Origin: Kaistella chaponensis
GTDB taxonomy: Bacteria > Bacteroidota > Bacteroidia > Flavobacteriales > Weeksellaceae
NCBI RefSeq assembly: GCF_900156725.1
Contig: NZ_FTOI01000016.1
Span: 1-64,000, forward strand
Direction: 5' to 3'
DNA length: 64,000 nucleotides
Position 1 is the first letter of the stretch, and every line of letters begins with the position of its first letter. The notes beneath the pieces were generated by a model, which was given only the letters and a program-made list of their open reading frames with translations, was not told the origin of the DNA and ran no database searches. Shown piece by piece: positions 9,675 to 15,639 of the stretch. Both the position numbers and the translations under genes were made by a program.

Positions 9675-9706
9675 CAAAAAAAAAGAGAAGCCGAAACTTC
9701 TCTTTT
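9675..9706 (-). terminator. intrinsic terminator of lpdA (copy 3 of a repeated sequence)
   Basis: Third occurrence of the AAGAGAAG / CTTCTCTT hairpin with CCGAAA loop, preceded on the plus strand by nine A's. It lies 58 bases after the lpdA stop. Confidence 0.8.
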
Positions 9707-9763
9707 GTAATATCTAAAATATTAATAGTACATTCTACTTTGTACATTTTACTTTCTACCAAC

Positions 9764-11167
9764 CTAAAAATGCAACGCTCTTTTCCCCGTCGCATCTAAA
9801 GCCGCTTCTTTCATCGCTTCTGCATACGTTGGATGTGCGTGAGACATTCTCGAAATATCTTCTGCACTTGCTCGGTATTCCATCGCTACAACCGCTTCTG
9901 CGATTAAATCTGCCGCTCTTGCTCCGATCATGTGAACGCCTAAAATTTCGTCGGTTTTTTCGTCAGCAATTACTTTGATGAAACCATCAACATCACCTGA
10001 AGCACGGCTTCTTCCCAAAGCTCTCATCGGGAAATTACCAATTTTTATGGCAACACCTTCCGCTTTCAATTGCTCTTCTGTTTTTCCAACAGCTGCAACT
10101 TCTGGCCATGTGTAAACTACGCCCGGAATTAAATTATAATTGATGTGTGGTTTTTGTCCAGCGATTAATTCTGCCACCAAAGTTCCTTCCTCAGAAGCTT
10201 TGTGAGCCAACATTGCACCCACTACAACATCACCAATCGCGTAGATATTCGAAACATTGGTTTGTAAATGTTCGTTAACTTTTACTCTTCCTCTTTCATC
10301 CAGATCAACACCTGCTTTTTCAACAGCAAGTCCTTCTGTATAAGGTTTTCTACCAACTGCGACCAACACATAATCACCTTCGAAAACAACCTCTTCGCCT
10401 TTTTTATCTTTCGCCGTTACTTTTACGGTATCGCCGTTTCTTTCAACAGACTGAACGCCTGTAGAAAGGTTGAATTTCATGCCTTGTTTTCTCAACACTT
10501 TGTTCAGCTCCTTCGATAAAGCACCGTCCATGGTTGGAATAATTTTATCCATAAATTCTACCACGGTTACTTCTGAACCCAGTCTTTTGTAAACAGAACC
10601 TAATTCCAATCCAATTACACCACCACCAATTACGATCAGGTGTTTCGGAATTTCTTTCAGTTCTAATGCTTCTGTGGAAGTAATAATTCTTTCTTTATCT
10701 AAAGTAATAAAAGGCAAAGTACTCGGTTTAGAACCTGTTGCAATAATGGTATATTTAGAATCCAACATTTCTGTTGAACCATCATTTTTTGTCACTTTGA
10801 TTTGAGTTGCGGATTCAAAACTTCCAACGCCTTCAAAAACGGTGATTTTGTTTTTATCCATCAAAAAGTTGATGCCTTTTGTAGTTTGATCTACCACTTC
10901 TCTTTTGCGCTCAATCATTCTGCCCAAATCTGCGACAGGATCATTGATGATGATTCCGTGATTGGCAAAATCGTGTTTGGCGTTATAAAAATGCTCTGAA
11001 GAATCCAAAAGCGCTTTGCTCGGAATACAGCCCACATTCAGGCAAGTTCCACCCAGAACGGAATATTTCTCGATTATTGCAGTTTTGAAACCTAATTGTG
11101 CGCATCTTATCGCAGCAACATATCCACCTGGACCAGAACCGATTATGGTAACATCGAATTGACTCAT
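9764..11167 (-). CDS. lpdA: dihydrolipoyl dehydrogenase (E3)
   Basis: 467 residues, the usual E3 length. The protein reoxidises dihydrolipoamide in 2-oxoacid dehydrogenase complexes, passing electrons to NAD+. Visible motifs: FAD-binding GSGPGGY at residues 10-16; redox disulfide GGTCLNVGCIPSK with Cys42 and Cys47; NAD-binding GGGVIGLELGS near 180; the second FAD motif YAIGDVV; and the catalytic HAHPTYAE at the C-terminus with His445 and Glu450. All key residues are present. The gene is monocistronic, with its own promoter at 11201-11228 and terminator. Confidence 0.97.
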   Translation of the reverse strand: MSQFDVTIIGSGPGGYVAAIRCAQLGFKTAIIEKYSVLGGTCLNVGCIPSKALLDSSEHFYNAKHDFANHGIIINDPVADLGRMIERKREVVDQTTKGINFLMDKNKITVFEGVGSFESATQIKVTKNDGSTEMLDSKYTIIATGSKPSTLPFITLDKERIITSTEALELKEIPKHLIVIGGGVIGLELGSVYKRLGSEVTVVEFMDKIIPTMDGALSKELNKVLRKQGMKFNLSTGVQSVERNGDTVKVTAKDKKGEEVVFEGDYVLVAVGRKPYTEGLAVEKAGVDLDERGRVKVNEHLQTNVSNIYAIGDVVVGAMLAHKASEEGTLVAELIAGQKPHINYNLIPGVVYTWPEVAAVGKTEEQLKAEGVAIKIGNFPMRALGRSRASGDVDGFIKVIADEKTDEILGVHMIGARAADLIAEAVVAMEYRASAEDISRMSHAHPTYAEAMKEAALDATGKRALHF

Positions 11168-11200
11168 ATTTATCTTTTTATGATTGAATTAAAAGTAGCA

Positions 11201-11228
11201 CAAATTTACGAAATATTTTCGCTTTCAA
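11201..11228 (-). promoter_or_regulatory. promoter of lpdA
   Basis: On the minus strand TTG (11228-11226) and TAAATTTG (11208-11201) are 17 bases apart, a good -33/-7 pair. The leader would be about 30 bases. Confidence 0.65.
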
Positions 11229-11271
11229 AGGTGGGATTATTTGGAGATTTGCAACATTTGTCTTGGTGAGA

Positions 11272-11350
11272 AATGAGGCTTTTGTCATCGCCAGGAATAA
11301 GGCTTTTGTCATTGCGAGGAATGAGGCACGAATGACGAAGCAATCTCAGA
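11272..11350. repeat. 24-bp tandem duplication plus ATTGCGAGGA-type intergenic repeat
   Basis: Two 24-base units (11272-11295 and 11296-11319) differ at only three positions and a third begins at 11320 (AATGAGGCAC). The later part, with CATTGCGAGGAATGAGGCAC and GACGAAGCAATCTC, resembles a repeat often seen between genes in Bacteroidetes. There is no open frame of note. Confidence 0.6.
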
Positions 11351-11372
11351 ATTTAATTGCAAATAATTCTGA

Positions 11373-11481
11373 GGAGCCGGGAACCTGCTTTCCGCTATAT
11401 CTTTTTTGCAAGAAAGTTTATTGATCAAAAGAAAAATGTGAGCAATGCAAAAAAGGATGCCGCTGCAATCAGGGCTATAAG
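11373..11481 (-). repeat. structured intergenic element, copy 1
   Basis: Read on the minus strand it begins AGCCCTGATTGCAGCGGCATCC, broken here as AGCCCTGATT + GCAGCGGCATCC. It continues into CTTTTTTGCA, which pairs with TGCAAAAAAG across a 35-base AT-rich loop. It then runs AGATATAGCGGAAAGCAGG and ends at GGCTCC. The end blocks recur nearly unchanged at 23714-23830. This lies in the 450-base gap between lpdA and the small ORF at 11619; no gene is seen in that gap. I know the layout from flavobacterial genomes but no accepted name. Confidence 0.6.
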
Positions 11482-11618
11482 ATTGGGAATTCTTAGAAAA
11501 TGAATTCTTTTTTATAAAAATTTAAGCTCTGTAATATACTTGAGTCAAGGTATAACTAAAAAGCAACTCCTATTAAAAATTATTAAAATTCATATATTTA
11601 CAAATACTGCTTAAAACG

Positions 11619-11813
11619 ATGAAAAACTATATTCAGAAAACATTAATTGCTCATTTATTTGGATTTTTAGCGCTTATCCTGACCCATATATTTTGGTCAG
11701 TAAATACTTATGGAAATGCATCAAGTGGAGATACAGGAATAATTATTTTTTGGGCTGGAATATTTTTAATCTTGTTCTACTTGGTTTTTGTTATAATCCC
11801 AACGCTTTATTGA
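11619..11813 (+). CDS. small two-helix membrane protein, unknown
   Basis: 64 residues with two hydrophobic segments (about LIAHLFGFLALILTHIFW and IIIFWAGIFLILFYLVFVII) joined by a short polar loop. Codon use looks coding. A TATATTTA box about 30 bases upstream could be its -7. I do not recognise a family; it may be a stand-alone small membrane protein. Confidence 0.45.
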   Translation: MKNYIQKTLIAHLFGFLALILTHIFWSVNTYGNASSGDTGIIIFWAGIFLILFYLVFVIIPTLY

Positions 11814-11892
11814 TGACAAATATTGAACACGAATAGCAAAGCGAATCAGAAAAATAAGTAATATAAAACGGAAAATTTCCCTTAATAACTAC

Positions 11893-12966
11893 CTACAGAT
11901 CAAGCAACAATTTCTCATACCTTTCCAAAATCAATTCCTTCGAAAACCGCGATTTTATTGAATTTTTTATTTCTTCCGAATCATGCGTTTCCGCTAAGAT
12001 AGAAACAATCTTGTCTGCAAATTTTTCCGGATTTTCGATATCAGAAATTTCACCGTTAATTTTCGGCTGAATAATTTCCGTAATTCCACCTTTGCAATTA
12101 TTCGCTAAAGAATACGTTCCACAAGCTCCGGCTTCCAACAAAACATTTGGAAAACCTTCGTAGCGCGAGGAAAGGATAAAAAGATCGGCGAATTTTAAAA
12201 ACTGATATGGATTTTTTTGCTGTCCGTGAAAAAGCACATTTTCTAAACCCAAATCGGTTTTCATTTGATGCAGCAATTCTTTGTCCCGTCCATCGCCTAA
12301 AATATGAAGCAGAATTTTTTCGTTTTTTAAATGATTAAAAACTTTCAGTAAATTATCAAAACCTTTTCTAGAAGACAGATTTCCGATGGATACAACATTT
12401 TTGAAACCTTCTTTGAAAGATTCTGGCTTTTCTGAAATCTCCAATTTCTCATTGATAAAATCAAAATCGACAGGATTATTAATCTTAATGATTTTTTCTT
12501 TTTTTATTTTAAAATTTTCAATTAAATCATTTTGCATATCGTCGCTTTGGCAAATGATTTTGTGAAAATTGCTATAAAATTTATAGAAAAAACGAATTTC
12601 TTTTCTCGTAACATGTTGCGAAACAACATTGGTTTCTCTGGCAATAAATTTCGTTTTCGGGAAAAGCTTTATGAATAAAGACAAATACGCATTAATTTCG
12701 CCAAAACCACTGAAAACAATATCAGGTTTTCGGATTTTAATTTCCTTTAAAATTGGGATTAAAGAATTTCGGATTCTTTGAATTTTAAGGTCGATAATTT
12801 CTACATCTTCTTTTAGCAATTCCAAATAACCGCCTTCTTTCCTTAATAAAAGTATTTTCGGCTCGAATTTTTCGCGGGGCAAATGATTCGCAATCGTGGT
12901 TGCAATTCTTTCTGCGCCGCCGGTTTCTAAATCGGGAAGAATAAAAATGATGGAGATTTTTTTCAT
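11893..12966 (-). CDS. glycosyltransferase family 4 (GT-B fold)
   Basis: 357 residues. The N-terminal Rossmann-like half opens with ISIIFILPDLETGGAERI, the acceptor-domain start typical of GT4 enzymes. The donor-binding half has GNLSSRKGFDNLLKVF near residue 195, LHILGDGRD near 225, and LSSRYEGFPNVLLEAGACG near 270, with the E-x7-E pair that contacts the nucleotide-sugar. Length is normal. It probably transfers a sugar from a nucleotide donor during surface glycan or lipid assembly; the substrate cannot be read. It stands alone, with no glycan cluster around it, divergent from the Rrf2 gene. Confidence 0.85.
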   Translation of the reverse strand: MKKISIIFILPDLETGGAERIATTIANHLPREKFEPKILLLRKEGGYLELLKEDVEIIDLKIQRIRNSLIPILKEIKIRKPDIVFSGFGEINAYLSLFIKLFPKTKFIARETNVVSQHVTRKEIRFFYKFYSNFHKIICQSDDMQNDLIENFKIKKEKIIKINNPVDFDFINEKLEISEKPESFKEGFKNVVSIGNLSSRKGFDNLLKVFNHLKNEKILLHILGDGRDKELLHQMKTDLGLENVLFHGQQKNPYQFLKFADLFILSSRYEGFPNVLLEAGACGTYSLANNCKGGITEIIQPKINGEISDIENPEKFADKIVSILAETHDSEEIKNSIKSRFSKELILERYEKLLLDL

Positions 12967-12979
12967 AAGTTGTAAATAA

Positions 12980-12987
12980 CAAAAATA
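12980..12987 (-). promoter_or_regulatory. -7 box for the GT4 gene
   Basis: TATTTTTG on the minus strand, 13 bases upstream of the ATG, fits TAnnTTTG. No TTG is seen at the matching -33 distance. Confidence 0.35.
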
Positions 12988-13088
12988 CTCGAAGTTTTTT
13001 GAATAGTAAAAAATTAGATTGCTATCAAAGCATTTTCACTTATTTGAAATTGATTTTCTTTTCGGTTAAAATTTTAACTAAACCAAAT

Positions 13089-13107
13089 TGTAATAAAATT
13101 TGTTACA
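13089..13107. promoter_or_regulatory. candidate Rrf2 operator O1
   Basis: TGTAATAAAATTTGTTACA is an inverted repeat with TGTAA/TTACA arms and covers the -33 TTG of the Rrf2 promoter. The reverse complement of the site at 13564-13582 matches it at 15 of 19 positions, including both outer parts. Confidence 0.6.
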
Positions 13108-13129
13108 TTAAATATTTTTCTTACATTTG
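13100..13129 (+). promoter_or_regulatory. promoter of the Rrf2 gene, almost leaderless
   Basis: TTG at 13100-13102 and TACATTTG at 13122-13129 with a 19-base spacer. The ATG at 13136 is six bases past the -7 box, so the transcript would begin at or a few bases from the start codon. An in-frame TTG at 13127 lies within the -7 box and cannot be the start. Confidence 0.7.
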
Positions 13130-13135
13130 CACTCG

Positions 13136-13546
13136 ATGAACAACACAAGATTTGCAACGAACATTCATATCATGACGCTTTTGGCGAAAGAGCCAGAAAA
13201 ATTTCTAACATCGGAATGGATTGCAGGAAGCATAAATATTAATCCCGTAATTGTAAGAAAAGAATTGATTATTCTGAAGAAATTTGGTCTGATAGAAAGC
13301 CGACAAGGAAAAGATGGCGGTGCGAGAATTTTAAAAAATGCAGTAGAAATTAGTATTACAGAAATCTACGAAGTAGTGAGAAACTCGGAAATTTTGGGAA
13401 AGAAAAATCTAAATCCAAACCCGAAATGCACTGTTGGGAAAGACATTAATAAAAATTTGAATGTATTATTTTCAGAAACAGAAAATGTAGTTCAACAGTT
13501 TTTAATGAATAAAAAACTTTCTGATTTTATGAATCAATTCGACTAA
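13136..13546 (+). CDS. Rrf2-family transcriptional regulator (YwnA-like)
   Basis: 136 residues from the ATG at 13136. The N-terminal winged helix fits Rrf2: TRFATNIHIMTLLAKEP, then TSEWIAGSININPVIVRKEL (recognition helix), then LIESRQGKDGGARI (wing). The cysteine triplet that holds an Fe-S cluster in IscR/NsrR is missing; only one Cys (NPKCTVG) is visible, which resembles YwnA/CymR-type members. The neighbour downstream is a YwnB-like NAD(P)-binding protein, the same pairing as ywnA-ywnB in Bacillus. Matching operators before both genes suggest self-regulation and control of the neighbour. The signal sensed is unknown. Confidence 0.85.
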   Translation: MNNTRFATNIHIMTLLAKEPEKFLTSEWIAGSININPVIVRKELIILKKFGLIESRQGKDGGARILKNAVEISITEIYEVVRNSEILGKKNLNPNPKCTVGKDINKNLNVLFSETENVVQQFLMNKKLSDFMNQFD

Positions 13547-13563
13547 AAAATTTTTAACATAAA

Positions 13564-13582
13564 TGTAACAAAACGCATTACA
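13564..13582. promoter_or_regulatory. candidate Rrf2 operator O2
   Basis: TGTAACAAAACGCATTACA carries the same TGTAA/TTACA arms and 9-base centre as O1, in inverse orientation. It lies 36 bases before the ATG of the NAD(P)-binding gene, where a repressor would block its promoter. Confidence 0.6.
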
Positions 13583-13618
13583 ATTAATCTAAATTATTAA
13601 CAAAATAAATTTTTAAAT

Positions 13619-14269
13619 ATGAAAAAAGTAGCAGTAATTGGCGCAACAGGATTTGTTGGAACCCAAGTTGTAAAAGAATTAGCAAACCGAGGTTATTCTG
13701 TGGAAGCGATTGTGAGAGATATTTCAAAAGTATCGGAAAATGCAAATGTAACGGCAAAAAGCGTCAATGTAAATAATACTGATGAACTTGCTGAAGCTTT
13801 ACAAGGCAATGACGCCGTAATCAACACGTTTAATGCAGGTTGGACCAACCCAAATTTGTACAACGACTTTTTAAACGGAAGCAGAAATATCGAAAAAGCG
13901 GTAGAAAAATCTGGTGTAAAAAGGTTTATCACTGTTGGTGGTGCAGGAAGTTTGTTTATCGATGGAAATCAAATAGTTGATGGTTCGGATTTTCCGGCAG
14001 ACATTAAACCCGGAGCTTTGGCTGCGAGAGATTATTTGAATGAAATCAAACAAAATGAAACTTTAGATTGGACTTTCTTTTCGCCTGCAATAGAAATGCA
14101 TCCCGGAACTGCGGGAATTCGAAAAGGAGTTTACAGAACGGCTTTGGAAAATCCGGTTTTTGATGAAAACGGAAGAAGCGTTTTGTCTGTGGAAGATGTT
14201 GCCGTTGCTTTGGTTGATGAATTGGAACAAAATAAATTTTTGAAAAAACGTTTCACAGCGGGTTATTAG
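13619..14269 (+). CDS. NAD(P)-binding atypical SDR protein (YwnB-like)
   Basis: 216 residues. KKVAVIGATGFVGTQVVKEL at the N-terminus is the GATGxxG dinucleotide-binding motif of atypical short-chain dehydrogenases (NmrA/YwnB group). VINTFNAG and GVKRFITVGGAGSLF follow the expected strands, and ALAARDYLNEIK sits where YwnB-type proteins have their central helix. The Tyr-x-x-x-Lys catalytic pair of classical SDRs is not evident, so it may sense redox state or reduce a small substrate. The gene is probably controlled by the Rrf2 protein encoded upstream. Confidence 0.82.
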   Translation: MKKVAVIGATGFVGTQVVKELANRGYSVEAIVRDISKVSENANVTAKSVNVNNTDELAEALQGNDAVINTFNAGWTNPNLYNDFLNGSRNIEKAVEKSGVKRFITVGGAGSLFIDGNQIVDGSDFPADIKPGALAARDYLNEIKQNETLDWTFFSPAIEMHPGTAGIRKGVYRTALENPVFDENGRSVLSVEDVAVALVDELEQNKFLKKRFTAGY

Positions 14270-14289
14270 AAAGAAATATTTTATAATTA

Positions 14290-14345
14290 AATCTCTTAAA
14301 CTTTGTCTATCATTTACTTTTGACAACGTTTGAGAGATTTTTTTT
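14290..14345. terminator. terminator of the SDR gene
   Basis: AATCTCTTAAAC pairs along its full length (one G-T) with GTTTGAGAGATT across a loop that also holds TGTC/GACA, followed by nine T's. The T run ends at the stop codon of the convergent toxin gene. Confidence 0.7.
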
Positions 14346-14668
14346 TACAATAATTCCGGAAAGTCTTGTGAATGGTTATTTAAAATATAATTGACGAGAA
14401 ATTTTCCTTCTTTTTGATCGAAGAAAATGTACCAGAAAGTTTGATTATTGGCTTTGTAGCGAAGATATTTCTTGCCGTATTTTTCAAATTTTTTGGGAGA
14501 TTTTTTGGAAATTAGAAAGTTGATCTTGTTTTCAATAAAATCATATATTTTATTGGTGTAATTTACTGCTGAATCTTTAAAAGCAAAATATTTTCGCTCT
14601 ATTAAAATATCAATCAGTTCATTAATTTGATATTCAAATTCATCTTTGTAAACAATAATTACTTCCAA
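14345..14668 (-). CDS. RelE/ParE-family toxin (unit 1, intact)
   Basis: 107 residues. The C-terminal half (KKYLRYKANNQTFWYIFFDQ, then FLVNYILNNHSQDF) is the RelE/ParE beta-sheet with the Arg/Lys-rich strand and the Asn-His end typical of Bacteroidetes members. These toxins usually cleave mRNA at the ribosome or poison gyrase; which applies here cannot be decided. The start is a TTG that overlaps the last ten bases of the antitoxin gene, which suggests translational coupling. It is the last gene of the array behind recQ. Its final ~160 bases are nearly identical to the pseudogene at 14932, so the two copies diverged recently or exchanged sequence. Confidence 0.75.
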   Translation of the reverse strand: MEVIIVYKDEFEYQINELIDILIERKYFAFKDSAVNYTNKIYDFIENKINFLISKKSPKKFEKYGKKYLRYKANNQTFWYIFFDQKEGKFLVNYILNNHSQDFPELL

Positions 14669-14904
14669 GGCAGATTGTTGATGTGCTCCATCGTTCTTCT
14701 TCGCATTTCTGTAGCTGAAATTCCTTTTGCAAACCTCTCATCGAAATCATCTTTCACAGCGTATTCTTTTTTCAAATCTGAAACTATTGAAACAGAATTT
14801 TCAGAATTTTTTAAATCTAATAATTCCTGCATCATTTCCAATTCATCAAGGTTTTTTATCCATTCGATGAGTTCTTTTTTAATTTCAAAAATTGGATTTT
14901 CCAT
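14659..14904 (-). CDS. antitoxin of unit 1
   Basis: 81 residues. The N-terminal part (MENPIFEIKKELIEWIKNLDELEMMQELLDL) is a predicted helical pair shared with the antitoxin at 15241. The C-terminal part carries VKDDFDERFAKGIS, a motif present twice in that other protein. It precedes and overlaps a RelE/ParE toxin gene, which is the basis for the call. I see no recognised DNA-binding fold. Confidence 0.7.
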   Translation of the reverse strand: MENPIFEIKKELIEWIKNLDELEMMQELLDLKNSENSVSIVSDLKKEYAVKDDFDERFAKGISATEMRRRTMEHINNLPWK

Positions 14905-14931
14905 GATTTAAATTTTTGACTTTGAGCAAAT

Positions 14932-15256
14932 TTACAATAATTCCGGAAAGTCTTGTGAATGATTATTCAAAATATAATTAATGAGAAATTTTCCTTCTTT
15001 TTGATCGAAGAAAATATACCAGAATGTTTGATTATTGGCTTTGTAGCGAAGATATTTTTTACCTAATTTCTGAAATTTTTTGGGAGTATTTCTTATTATT
15101 AATTTCGAAATCATAATTATTAATGTATAAAACAATTTCTTGCACATATAATTTAGCATCTTTCTTGAAACCAAAATAATTTTGATAATAAAGAATATCT
15201 ACCAAATCTTTCAGATAGATTTTAATACTTTTAGAAAAAATTATTTTTCTTTACAA
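14932..15256 (-). pseudogene. decayed RelE/ParE toxin (unit 2)
   Basis: The C-terminal ~50 residues (KKYLRYKANNQTFWYIFFDQ and NYILNNHSQDFPELL) equal those of the intact toxin. Upstream, a different frame reads IKIYLKDLVDILYYQNYFGF, matching INELIDILIERKYFAF of toxin 1, so a frameshift separates the halves near 15085-15100. The TTG that would start it (15256-15254, the same position as in toxin 1) is followed directly by TAA. Two independent lesions make it inactive. A shorter in-frame ATG at 15174 gives only a fragment in the wrong frame. Confidence 0.75.
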
Positions 15257-15630
15257 GGTAATGAATCTATGTGTGCAAAAACGTCTTCCAAAAGCTCATC
15301 TCCACTTATTCCTTGGGAAAATCGCTCATCAAAATCATCTTTCACAGGATATTTCGGTTGAACATCAGAAACCACTGAAGAAGGTTCTTCCGAGGCGATC
15401 GATTCAATGTGAGCAACGATATTTTCCAAAAGTTCATCAGAATTCATTCCCGCAGCAAATTGTTGATCGAAATCATCTTTTTCAATCGTCTCAGAATTGA
15501 TGTCTGAAATTAATGAAGACGATGCAATATCTTTTTTTAAATCCAAAACCTTTTGAAGAATTTCTAAATCAAAAGTATTTTCAATCCAATCAATTAAATC
15601 GTTTTTTATTTCTATCATTGAATTTTCCAT
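15241..15630 (-). CDS. antitoxin of unit 2 with doubled C-terminal motif
   Basis: 129 residues against 81 in unit 1. The N-terminal helical part (MENSMIEIKNDLIDWIENTF) matches the other antitoxin. The C-terminal motif occurs twice: EKDDFDQQFAAGMNSDELLE followed by NIVAHIES, and VKDDFDERFSQGISGDELLE followed by DVFAHIDSLP. Its start codon is nine bases after the recQ stop, so it is very likely transcribed with recQ. Since its own toxin is dead, it is now a solitary antitoxin that might neutralise the neighbouring toxin. Confidence 0.65.
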   Translation of the reverse strand: MENSMIEIKNDLIDWIENTFDLEILQKVLDLKKDIASSSLISDINSETIEKDDFDQQFAAGMNSDELLENIVAHIESIASEEPSSVVSDVQPKYPVKDDFDERFSQGISGDELLEDVFAHIDSLPCKEK

Positions 15631-15639
15631 GGCAACTTA

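Noticed and set aside
13127-13135. TTG start three codons upstream of the Rrf2 ATG
   Set aside because: The TTG is part of the TACATTTG promoter box and would be untranscribed.
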